Source of the DNA: SIG603 sp963611165
GTDB lineage: Bacteria; Bacillota; Clostridia; Oscillospirales; Acutalibacteraceae
Assembly: GCA_963611165.1 (NCBI GenBank)
Contig: CAVDQG010000005.1
Coordinates: 1 to 64,000, forward strand
Direction: 5' to 3'
DNA length: 64,000 nt
Shown here: positions 17,327 through 25,062 of the stretch, one piece after another
Numbering within the stretch: position 1 is the stretch's first letter
Layout of the letters: every line of letters begins with the position of its first letter
Position numbers and translations under genes: made by a program
Notes under the pieces: model-generated
What the model saw: the letters and a program-made list of their open reading frames with translations, nothing else
Told to the model about the DNA's origin: nothing
Databases searched by the model: none

Positions 17327-17997
17327 ATTTTATATATCTCCTCTATTTTTGAGACAAGGCCGCTGATTCTTTCTGCTTCGTCCGTCGCTCCTCTGTGCCT
17401 TGCTCCGAAAATCCTGTTATTAAGCCTTTTGATGACTTTCTTCGCATATTCACGGGACAATTCGTCATTTGGATTTAATTTTCCGACATAAACTTCCTCT
17501 TCGCTGATTTTTGACTTTTCTTTGCCGCCATAGGAAACGCACATAACGGTGTAAAGCTTTCCGCTGTCGACACACGCTTTCTCTTCTTCTATGACAAAGC
17601 CGTTCTCTGAAAGCCAAATTCTAAGCTCCGGCTCCGCTGTCATCGGCTGCAAAATAAGTCTGTATTTCTGATTTTTCAGAAACTCAGCATTTGAAATTAT
17701 TGTCGATATCAGTTCGCCGCCCATTCCTGCTATCACGGCGTCGTCAAATGAATCAGCGTCTATATTTTTGAAACCGTCCGACAAAATACACTTAACGTCA
17801 GCACTGTATTTTGCCGCATTTTTTCTTGCATAAGAAAGCGGCGCCTCTCCTATGTCGGCTGCGATTGCCGATTTAACTCTCCCGTTTTTCATCAGATAAA
17901 CGGGAAGATAGCCGTGGTCTGAGCCGATGTCGGCAAGACGGGAATTTTCTCTCACAAACGAAGAACAAAGAAAAAGTCTGTTACCTAAAGTGAACAT
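17323..17997 (-). CDS. trmK: tRNA (adenine(22)-N1)-methyltransferase
   Basis: This 224-aa class I SAM methyltransferase has its cofactor motif at LADIGSDHGYLPVYL (residues 21-35). AIAADIGEAPLSYARKN, the conserved VIAGMGGELIS and LILQPMTAEPELRIWL follow, all typical of TrmK, which methylates N1 of A22 in tRNA-Ser and similar tRNAs. Its stop overlaps the start of the Nif3-like gene by 4 nt, the familiar trmK-nif3 pairing. The last 60 residues form the helical C-terminal domain of the family. Confidence 0.92.
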   Translation of the reverse strand: MFTLGNRLFLCSSFVRENSRLADIGSDHGYLPVYLMKNGRVKSAIAADIGEAPLSYARKNAAKYSADVKCILSDGFKNIDADSFDDAVIAGMGGELISTIISNAEFLKNQKYRLILQPMTAEPELRIWLSENGFVIEEEKACVDSGKLYTVMCVSYGGKEKSKISEEEVYVGKLNPNDELSREYAKKVIKRLNNRIFGARHRGATDEAERISGLVSKIEEIYKI

Positions 17998-18030
17998 ATT
18001 TATCTACTACCTCAAAATTAGCTTTTTTAC

Positions 18031-18063
18031 AAAAATATCCGGGTCATCAAACGTGACCCGGAT
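18031..18063 (-). terminator. Intrinsic terminator after the zinc-ribbon gene
   Basis: A perfect 10-bp GC-rich stem (18037-18046 and 18054-18063) is followed by a T-rich tail on the minus strand. It separates the zinc-ribbon gene from trmK. Confidence 0.85.
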
Positions 18064-18084
18064 ACAGGTTTTCATCAAAACAGA

Positions 18085-18375
18085 TTACTGCTCAGCCTTC
18101 ATCTTTGCAAAGCACTCGCTGCAGTATACTGGGCGGTCTTCACGTGGCTTGAACGGAACAACTGCTTCCTTGCCGCAAGATGCACAAACAGCCTTGAACA
18201 TCTCTCTTGCTGGCTTCTCGCCGCCGTTCATAGCTGCCTTTCTCTTGTCACGGCATGGCTTACATCTCTGCGGCTCATTTACGAAACCTCTTGATGCATA
18301 GAACTCCTGCTCACCTGCTGTAAAAACGAACTCGTTTCCGCACTCCTTGCAGACTAAAGTCTTGTCTTCGTACAT
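18085..18375 (-). CDS. Small double zinc-ribbon protein
   Basis: This 96-aa protein has four CxxC pairs: Cys9/12, 38/41, 64/67 and 85/88. They should bind two zinc ions as two ribbons. The first half (LVCKECGNEFVFTAGEQEFY) matches the probable zinc-ribbon family (PF13451 type), common in Firmicutes and of unknown function. GAGG precedes the ATG. It is transcribed alone, closed by its own terminator. Confidence 0.85.
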   Translation of the reverse strand: MYEDKTLVCKECGNEFVFTAGEQEFYASRGFVNEPQRCKPCRDKRKAAMNGGEKPAREMFKAVCASCGKEAVVPFKPREDRPVYCSECFAKMKAEQ

Positions 18376-18498
18376 TTTGATTTACCTCGCTTTGAGTAAT
18401 AAAGATATTATCCTTCATAAAAGCGGGTAACTCCACATTTACACGCCCTATAAAAGGAAAAAATTATTTTAAGGCTGTTCGCCGGCCTTACTAGAAAG

Positions 18499-19065
18499 TC
18501 ATTGCCTCAGCTTTTTTCTCACCCTTTGCAGTGCGTTATCGAACTGCTTTGTTGTTATTCCGAGAATTTCTGCTGTCTGGCTGCGCTTGTAACCGCTTAA
18601 ATAAAGGGCCAATACCTTTTTCTCAAAATCGGACAAGGATATATGGATCTGATTTAAAACAGTAAGGACACGCTCCCTATCCTCTACAAGAGCCTCGGGA
18701 GTATCCGCAAAATTTATTTCACCGACGTCAACGTCGTCAAGTGAAACCGTATCGTTGAGTGAAACATTTTTTCTGCTGACGTGGCTGCGCACTTCGTTTT
18801 TCAGACGATTCAGGATACAAACCCCGGCATATGCGCCAAAGGTAACTCCTTTACCCTCGTCATAGGACTTTGCGGCGTTATAAAGCCCGAGCAAAGCCTC
18901 CTGTCGAAGATCCTCGTCATCAAGCGACCAAGAGCTTTTTACCTTTGCCACCTTAGAATTTATAAGTCCCAGATATCTCGAGGACAAAACCGCAAATGCT
19001 TCAGGATCATCACAGCGATTGCACAGCTGTTCATCTGAAAGTTCATTGTAGTCAAAAGGCATCAA
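18499..19065 (-). CDS. Sigma-70 family RNA polymerase sigma factor
   Basis: This 188-aa protein has sigma region 2 at residues 8-95 (FAVLSSRYLGLI, then DLRQEALLGLYNAAKSYD) and region 4 at 140-188 (LSDFEKKVLALYLSGYKRSQTAEI...). Region 1.1 and region 3 are absent or reduced, and the size resembles SigH or other small alternative sigma factors. The N-terminal ELSDEQLCNRC is also SigH-like. No anti-sigma gene is adjacent, so it is not a typical ECF pair. Which genes it serves is unknown. Confidence 0.85.
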   Translation of the reverse strand: MMPFDYNELSDEQLCNRCDDPEAFAVLSSRYLGLINSKVAKVKSSWSLDDEDLRQEALLGLYNAAKSYDEGKGVTFGAYAGVCILNRLKNEVRSHVSRKNVSLNDTVSLDDVDVGEINFADTPEALVEDRERVLTVLNQIHISLSDFEKKVLALYLSGYKRSQTAEILGITTKQFDNALQRVRKKLRQ

Positions 19066-19215
19066 GGGTACACTCCTAATTTTCTATGGTTGAATATTAA
19101 CACGATTAACAAGAGAAGTCAACACTTATAGTGCAAATTTGTGACATATTTTTTTGAAATTCCGCCACAATTTTACTTAATTTGACAAAATAACCTCTCT
19201 CAAGCTCAAAAATAA

Positions 19216-20016
19216 TCAAAGAGTCTTGATAAACTCGCTTAATGTCACGGCAACATCATCGGTGATAAAACGAGCCTCTTTTTTCGTCTTTTCATTACCG
19301 CTTGACATGCAGTAGCTGAACTTTGAACCTCTCATAAGACCGATATCGTTTTCGTTATCACCGAAAACCATGGTCTCGCTCTCGTCACACGGAACATAAT
19401 CCTGAAGAATTTTGAGAGCCGTTCCCTTATGGACATCTTTGTGGAAGAAATCGAGCCACTGTCTGCCGCCCATCGCACAGGTGAGGTTTGTGTAGGTTCC
19501 GTCCTCGCAAAGCTTATCAAAATAGGAGTGAATTTCCTCGCTGATTCCGTCGGGATAGAACATGGAAATTTTGATGAATCCCTCTTCCACCTTCTCAAAA
19601 TCATCGACTATCGTTGTCACATTCTGAAGATTCTTGATTATTCTGTCCTCGAAAACCTTAGTTTTCGGCTTTATATAACAGGTGTTCACTCCCGAAACCA
19701 AAGCTTCACCCTTGTCGAAGCTCAGAATGCGGTTTATTAGGTCAAGTCCCTCATTTCTGTCGACCGTATCTTTAAATACAATCTCTCCGCCGTGCACGAC
19801 AAGTGCGCCGTTCTCGCAAACATAATCGATTTCATCAGCTACGGGCGCAAAGATATTTCTGATATTTGCGTACTGTCTTCCGCTTGCCGCCGCAAATTTA
19901 ATGCCGTGGCTTTGAAGCTCTTTCACAAGCTCGATTATCATCGGATCGATTTCGCTTTTGTTGTACTCATTTCTGATAAGCGTGCCGTCAAGGTCGCTTG
20001 CAATAAGCTTAATCAT
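19216..20016 (-). CDS. Cof-type HAD superfamily phosphatase
   Basis: This 266-aa protein has the HAD catalytic motif SDLDGTLI at residues 7-14 (nucleophile Asp8 and general acid Asp10). Motif II is AAASGRQYANI, and motifs III and IV appear in MVFGDNENDIGLM. The C2b-type cap between residues about 85 and 190 places it in the Cof group, which dephosphorylates sugar phosphates, pyridoxal phosphate or FMN. It lies 48 bp after yifB and may be cotranscribed with it. Confidence 0.9.
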   Translation of the reverse strand: MIKLIASDLDGTLIRNEYNKSEIDPMIIELVKELQSHGIKFAAASGRQYANIRNIFAPVADEIDYVCENGALVVHGGEIVFKDTVDRNEGLDLINRILSFDKGEALVSGVNTCYIKPKTKVFEDRIIKNLQNVTTIVDDFEKVEEGFIKISMFYPDGISEEIHSYFDKLCEDGTYTNLTCAMGGRQWLDFFHKDVHKGTALKILQDYVPCDESETMVFGDNENDIGLMRGSKFSYCMSSGNEKTKKEARFITDDVAVTLSEFIKTL

Positions 20017-20064
20017 AGTTATTTCTTCTCTTTCTTTTTATTTATCACAAATTTAATTTGATCA

Positions 20065-21591
20065 TCACAATTCTCTCGACCAATATTTTCTGTCGAGACT
20101 TCTGTACTGAACGGCTTCCGCCATATGCACCGCCTCAATTTTCTCGCTCGAATCAAGGTCGGCAATCGTTCTTGCCACCTTGATAACCCTGTCGTAGGTT
20201 CTTGCGGAAAATCCGAACGACTCGAAAGCCCTCTGCATAAGCTTGTCTGCACCCTCGCTCAGCTTTGCCGTCTCACGAATGAGGGCGGCAGTCGCATTTG
20301 CGTTACAGGTGATTCCCGTTCCCTCGTATCGCTTAAGCTGGATATTTCTTGCCGCCTGTACTCGCTTTTTAATCTCCGCCGAGCTCTCCTCTCTGGCGTC
20401 TGACTGGAGCGAAGCATATTCAACGGGCGGAACTTCAATATGCAAATCGATTCTGTCAAGAAGCGGGCCTGAAATCTTTCCGAGATAACGGCTGACGGAA
20501 ACAGGCGAACAGGTACATTTTCTTGTCGGATGTCCGAAATATCCGCAAGGGCACGGATTCATAGCGGCAATAAGCAACATAGAGCACGGATAAGTCACAG
20601 CGCCAGAAACTCGAGAAATCGTCACTTTGCCGTCTTCAAGCGGCTGACGGAGAATTTCCATGGATGTCCTCGGAAATTCGGGGAGCTCATCGAGAAACAA
20701 AACTCCGTTGTGGGCAAGGCTTATCTCACCGGGGTGCGGAATTGTTCCGCCGCCAGAAAGACCGTTTGCGCTTATCGTGTGGTGAGGGGATCTGAAAGGT
20801 CTGACTCTGATAAGCGGAACATCAAGCGTACCCGCAACCGAGTGAATCCCCGTTGTTTCGATAGATTCCTCGAAAGTCATATCGGGCAAAATGGACGGAA
20901 TTCTCTTGGCAAGCATGGATTTTCCCGAGCCCGGCGGGCCTATCAAAAGCACATTATGACCGCCGCTTGCGGCTATTTCAAGTGCTCTTTTTGCGTCCTC
21001 CTGACCCTTTACATCGGCAAAATCGGGCTGATTTACGCTTAAGTCCGTGTTGCTCTCGATAAACACAGCGGGAGCGATATTGATTTCACCGTCCAAATGA
21101 CAGACAAGCTCCTTGACATTTTTGACGGGATAGACCTCTATCCCACGCACAACGCTTGCCTCTCTTGCGTTTGCTTCGGGAACATAGATTTTCTTGAAGC
21201 CGCTTTTCTGAGCATGAACCGTCATCGGCAAACAGCCACGAACAGGCCTTACCGCTCCGTCAAGCGACAATTCTCCGATAAAAACGCTGTCGTCCGTGTC
21301 GGCATAAAGCTCGCCTGTTGACTTAAGAAGCGCTATGAACTGCGGTAAATCGTAAACGGGGCCCTCCTTGCGTATGTCGGCAGGCGCAAGATTAATCGTA
21401 ACTCTCTGCTCGGGATACTTGAAGCCGTTGTTTAAAAGCGCAGAGCGCACACGGTTTCTCGATTCCTTGACCGCCGCATCGGGCAAGCCGACTATATCAA
21501 ACGCAGGCATTCCTCGGCTTATGTCGACCTCTACCTCAACGGTAAAAGCGTCCAAGCCGTAGACGCCCATGCTGAAAGATTTCTGAACCAT
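20065..21591 (-). CDS. YifB/ComM family Mg-chelatase-like AAA+ ATPase
   Basis: This 508-aa protein has an N-terminal Lon-protease-like domain (about 1-170), an AAA+ magnesium chelatase module with Walker A GPPGSGKSMLAKR and the HNGVLFLDELPEF Walker B region, a CxxCG-type segment (CPCGYFGHPTRKCTCS) and a C-terminal helical domain (SFGFSARTYDRVIKVARTIADL). The ComM homologue is a hexameric helicase that extends branch migration during natural transformation. It is the fourth gene of the dnaD-dnaC-lipoprotein-yifB run. Confidence 0.92.
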   Translation of the reverse strand: MVQKSFSMGVYGLDAFTVEVEVDISRGMPAFDIVGLPDAAVKESRNRVRSALLNNGFKYPEQRVTINLAPADIRKEGPVYDLPQFIALLKSTGELYADTDDSVFIGELSLDGAVRPVRGCLPMTVHAQKSGFKKIYVPEANAREASVVRGIEVYPVKNVKELVCHLDGEINIAPAVFIESNTDLSVNQPDFADVKGQEDAKRALEIAASGGHNVLLIGPPGSGKSMLAKRIPSILPDMTFEESIETTGIHSVAGTLDVPLIRVRPFRSPHHTISANGLSGGGTIPHPGEISLAHNGVLFLDELPEFPRTSMEILRQPLEDGKVTISRVSGAVTYPCSMLLIAAMNPCPCGYFGHPTRKCTCSPVSVSRYLGKISGPLLDRIDLHIEVPPVEYASLQSDAREESSAEIKKRVQAARNIQLKRYEGTGITCNANATAALIRETAKLSEGADKLMQRAFESFGFSARTYDRVIKVARTIADLDSSEKIEAVHMAEAVQYRSLDRKYWSREL

Positions 21592-21600
21592 TTAATTCAC

Positions 21601-22656
21601 CTATCCCTGAATTTCACTTAATGTCACAGTATTAAAGGAGAGCGAATATTCACCGTAATTGTCGCTGTCCTTACAGATATAGAGTATGTTTGCATCGCTG
21701 TCCAAATTCCACAGCACGGTATCGCAGAAAAGCGAATCCTTGCTTGTGTCGACAGTCAAAGAAAATTCACTCGCAAAATATGCGTCCCGTCCCGAATGAA
21801 AAGCCGCACCCAAGCCGACTGTCTGGGCTCTCGAGGAAGACATCATAAAATAGTCAAGTCCGACTCCGCCGTTCTTTTGATTTTCAAGCACGGGATCGAA
21901 AGCATAAAATTTACCGTCAATTTTTGCGGCAGAAAAATAGTGAAGACTTCCGTCTGTAAGATTACATGAAATCAGTCGGCACTCGACATCGAGCTGATTT
22001 AAAAACCATGTGAAAATTCTTGCCGAAGCGAGATCCGAACCGCTTTCATACTGCATGGTTTCGAGCATACCGTCCGTGCTGTCGTCAAATGAAAACGAAG
22101 AGACATATTTATAGACGAGCGTTGTTATTTCGAAATCGGTCATCTTCTCTTTGATACTGTTATTGGTGCAGAAATTCTGAAAGAAATTATCGATTTCACT
22201 GAGATTTGATTTTATTTCTTCTGAGGAAGCAAGATAATTCACCGAGTTATTCTCGATATTCACATAATCTGACACGGGAAGTGCAGAAACACAGCCGAGA
22301 ATTTTTGAAGCCGCATCATCGGACGAAAAATCAAAGCTTGTGTCTCCCTCGTTCAAAGTCTTTGCAAGCTTTTTGAACTCATCAAAGTTATCGCCAAGAT
22401 AATCGGAAACATCGTTTGTCACCGCCGCAAAATCAGTGTTAACCACTGTCGGCACGGGGCTAAGCTCTATTTTTGTCTTCTTTTCGGTGGTTTCTGAACT
22501 TTCCTCTGCTTCGGAATTTTCGCTCTCCACAGCCGCCGTAGGCTCGGGCGTTGCCGAAAAGGTCGGCTCTTCCTTGTTAAAAAGTGAGCATCCGGAAAAA
22601 ACAAACATCAAAGCCGCCGTCAACAGCAAACAAACCGTTCTTTTATAATTCATCAT
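21601..22656 (-). CDS. Lipoprotein with degenerate transglutaminase-like domain
   Basis: This 351-aa lipoprotein has a lipobox ending at Cys23 (FVFSGC), then a Ser/Glu/Thr linker (about 30-62). The C-terminal half resembles a transglutaminase/protease core: SDLASARIFTWFLNQLDVECR, then SLHYFSAAKIDGKFYAFDPV with the His and Asp of the catalytic triad. Where family members have Gly-x-Cys, this one has Ser-Asp, so the catalytic Cys seems lost and the domain may only bind. The start is ATG at 22656, one base after the dnaC stop; another ATG follows directly. It sits oddly inside a replication-gene cluster. Confidence 0.75.
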   Translation of the reverse strand: MMNYKRTVCLLLTAALMFVFSGCSLFNKEEPTFSATPEPTAAVESENSEAEESSETTEKKTKIELSPVPTVVNTDFAAVTNDVSDYLGDNFDEFKKLAKTLNEGDTSFDFSSDDAASKILGCVSALPVSDYVNIENNSVNYLASSEEIKSNLSEIDNFFQNFCTNNSIKEKMTDFEITTLVYKYVSSFSFDDSTDGMLETMQYESGSDLASARIFTWFLNQLDVECRLISCNLTDGSLHYFSAAKIDGKFYAFDPVLENQKNGGVGLDYFMMSSSRAQTVGLGAAFHSGRDAYFASEFSLTVDTSKDSLFCDTVLWNLDSDANILYICKDSDNYGEYSLSFNTVTLSEIQG

Positions 22657-22657
22657 A

Positions 22658-23632
22658 TCACCGTCCGCTTTGCAGAGAATTTCTTGCTGCAATCACTCGA
22701 TTGTCCGAGCCGAAAAATCTCATTTGGCGATAATAGCCGAACATTCTCGAGACGATTCTCTGCGAATAGGTTTTCTCAAGCTCCATCACATCTCTGTTGG
22801 TTGAGATTATCGTGGATTTTTCGTTGGCTATTCTCGTATCTATAATGTTTGTAAGTGCCGCAAGCGTGTAATTCGTCAGGTTCTCAGCACCCAAATCATC
22901 TATTATCAAAAGATCGGCTTCAGAAAGAAGTGCTATTGTTTTGTCTCTCTCGTCAGAAAATCTCTCGCTTTCTATCTGATTCACAAGGCGAAAGGCTGAG
23001 TCGCTAACTACGCTGTAGCCTTTTTCAATCACAACTCTTCCTATCGCTGTTGACAAATGAGTTTTTCCCAGTCCCGTGGGGCCAATCATGATTATTCCGT
23101 TAGCACCCGGTTTAAATTCATAGGCGAACTTCTTGCAGTCCTCGAGATTTTGAAGCATAACGGTGTTGCTGCTGTCGAGATAGCGCTTAAAATCGAAGGT
23201 CTCGAAGCTTGCGTTTTTGAGTGTGCTCTTTTTGTTGAACTCCTCGTAGGCAACGACTTTACACATCTGCTTGAAGCACTCACAACGGTTTCCGCTTGAA
23301 TCATAGCCAATGTCCTTACATTTTGGGCAGCTGTACTGCGGCGTGATGTCTGCTTTTGTCATGCCAGCCTCTTTTAGTATTTCCTCTATTCTTGCCTGAA
23401 GTGCGAGGTTCTCTTCCTTGACCTTCTCCAGCTTCTCTTTTACGTCCTTACCCTTGGTCATGGCAATTCCTATTTTTGCGAAGGTCTGCCCTTTCTTTCT
23501 GGAGAGCTCCCTTGCCTCGGGATATTCCGAGAAAAATTTCTCCTCGTTGTAGTCGGCTTTCATCTCGGCATTTCTGCGGTTTTGAGCTATTCTTTCAGCC
23601 GCAATCTCTCTTATTTCCCTGCTGTATGCCAT
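22658..23632 (-). CDS. DnaC/DnaI-like helicase loader ATPase
   Basis: This 324-aa protein has a long N-terminal helical region (1-100), a Cys cluster (CPKCKDIGYDSSGNRCECF, about 117-135) that should bind zinc as in DnaI, and an AAA+ ATPase with GPTGLGKTHLSTAIG (Walker A), LLIIDDLGAE (Walker B) and STNRDVMELEK (sensor I). DnaI-type proteins load the replicative helicase with help from DnaD and DnaB. The dnaD-like gene lies immediately upstream, 9 bp away. Confidence 0.88.
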   Translation of the reverse strand: MAYSREIREIAAERIAQNRRNAEMKADYNEEKFFSEYPEARELSRKKGQTFAKIGIAMTKGKDVKEKLEKVKEENLALQARIEEILKEAGMTKADITPQYSCPKCKDIGYDSSGNRCECFKQMCKVVAYEEFNKKSTLKNASFETFDFKRYLDSSNTVMLQNLEDCKKFAYEFKPGANGIIMIGPTGLGKTHLSTAIGRVVIEKGYSVVSDSAFRLVNQIESERFSDERDKTIALLSEADLLIIDDLGAENLTNYTLAALTNIIDTRIANEKSTIISTNRDVMELEKTYSQRIVSRMFGYYRQMRFFGSDNRVIAARNSLQSGR

Positions 23633-23641
23633 TTTTTCTCC

Positions 23642-24772
23642 TTAATTATTTTTATCTGCCAGTGCCTTGTACTTCTCGACAAGTGCACTTTCGTTTTCTT
23701 TTGTCATGTAGTTGTAGCTTGTAAGTGAAGAAAGCTCGTCCACATTATAGGAGGATTCGTTCTTCTTTTTGCTTTCTCGCGTTTTGGTTTCACTCGATGT
23801 AATATCACTGAGTGAAGTATATCCCTTATCGTGCCATTTCTTAAGTATTTTATTAATGTACGACCAGCTTACCTTGTTTATAGTATCCACGCACCTGCTG
23901 TAAGCCTCGGAGATAAGCTCATCGGACATACGCCATTCGTTTATCCATCTGTTCATGAAAGTCTTTTGATTTTTGCCAGGCGCTTGATCCTTTATTCCGA
24001 AAATTCTCGAAACTCTTCTCCAATCCAAGTTTTCTTTTTCAAGCTCCTTCGCTCTTTTTTCGGCGGCTTCGTAAGTGATGATTCCGCTGTCAGCCCACTC
24101 CTTTGCCACCTTGTTGAGGTATGAAACATTTGCAGAGCCGTTTTTTAAACAGTAACTAAAAAGCATCATAACGCACTCGCGTTCCATGCAGTAATCGTCC
24201 ACACAGCTCACGATAATCCCCTGAAGCTGACCCGTCATCTTTCCGCCCAGCATAGACTCTATCGCTCTGACAAGCTCCAAAAGCTTAGGGTCGGCGTTTA
24301 TTCTGTCAGAAGCATAATACGGGTCTATCGCACTCGGAACAGAGTTTACCGCAACCCTTCTGAGTTGCTCTATTCTCTCGCTCTGAGTCTGATAAGTTTT
24401 CTCTGACGGTTTTTTGTCTGTTTCGGATATGTCTTCATCGATTGTCTCTTCGATTTTCACAGCTTCCTTTGCGATATCGATTTTCTTTGCGGATTTCGGT
24501 TCTTCTTCCTCTTTTGCGGGAATCACCTTTTCGCCCTCTATTTTGAGCAATCCCTTTTCGTTCCAATAATCAAAAGCTTTCTTGTAATCCTCGCCGTTTA
24601 TTCCCGTTTCGGTACAAACAATCTCCTCATCAAAAATTCGGTTTGGATGACGGAGCAAATAGAGAATAAACTTAAGCTGGCTCTCGTTTGCCGACCTCAA
24701 ATATCTGTCTGTCAAAATATTCGGAACAACGAACACGCCGTTCCAAACTCCGAGATCAAGTCTGTAATCCAT
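23642..24772 (-). CDS. DnaD-like primosome protein
   Basis: This 376-aa protein begins with a winged-helix domain (residues 15-80, LKFILYLLRHPNRIFDEEIVCTE). A charged linker follows, then two DnaD/DnaB C-terminal domains (about 160-235 and 255-320) with the YxxxI motifs AKEWADSGIITYEAAEK and YINKILKKWHDKGYTS. DnaD acts with DnaI at oriC and during restart. It is the first gene of the operon. The 290 bp between it and the divergent lysozyme gene hold only promoter-like AT-rich sequence. Confidence 0.88.
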   Translation of the reverse strand: MDYRLDLGVWNGVFVVPNILTDRYLRSANESQLKFILYLLRHPNRIFDEEIVCTETGINGEDYKKAFDYWNEKGLLKIEGEKVIPAKEEEEPKSAKKIDIAKEAVKIEETIDEDISETDKKPSEKTYQTQSERIEQLRRVAVNSVPSAIDPYYASDRINADPKLLELVRAIESMLGGKMTGQLQGIIVSCVDDYCMERECVMMLFSYCLKNGSANVSYLNKVAKEWADSGIITYEAAEKRAKELEKENLDWRRVSRIFGIKDQAPGKNQKTFMNRWINEWRMSDELISEAYSRCVDTINKVSWSYINKILKKWHDKGYTSLSDITSSETKTRESKKKNESSYNVDELSSLTSYNYMTKENESALVEKYKALADKNN

Positions 24773-25062
24773 AAAACACCCGTCCTTCTTCCTCTCTCAA
24801 CTTCATTTTCATTCATACATAATTAATTAGATTTTAACACAGAACTCCGAAAATTGGAATACATTAGTTCGGTTAATTTACATTTACCGTATTTCAAGTG
24901 AAAATGCTGTGCCGAAGCAGAGAAAACCAGGTGTTTTATGCTTAATTTTGCATTTATTTTTCACCTGACATCTGACTTTTTGCACTTTTTTTGTTAAAAT
25001 ATAATTGTACTTCTATATATTAGAAAATCCGTAAAACAATTACATAACGGGAAGGTGAATAT

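Noticed and set aside
24980..25005. TTGCAC and TATAAT upstream of the lysozyme gene
   Set aside because: The spacer is only 14 bp, too short for a sigma-A promoter; the TATAAT may still be used with another -35.
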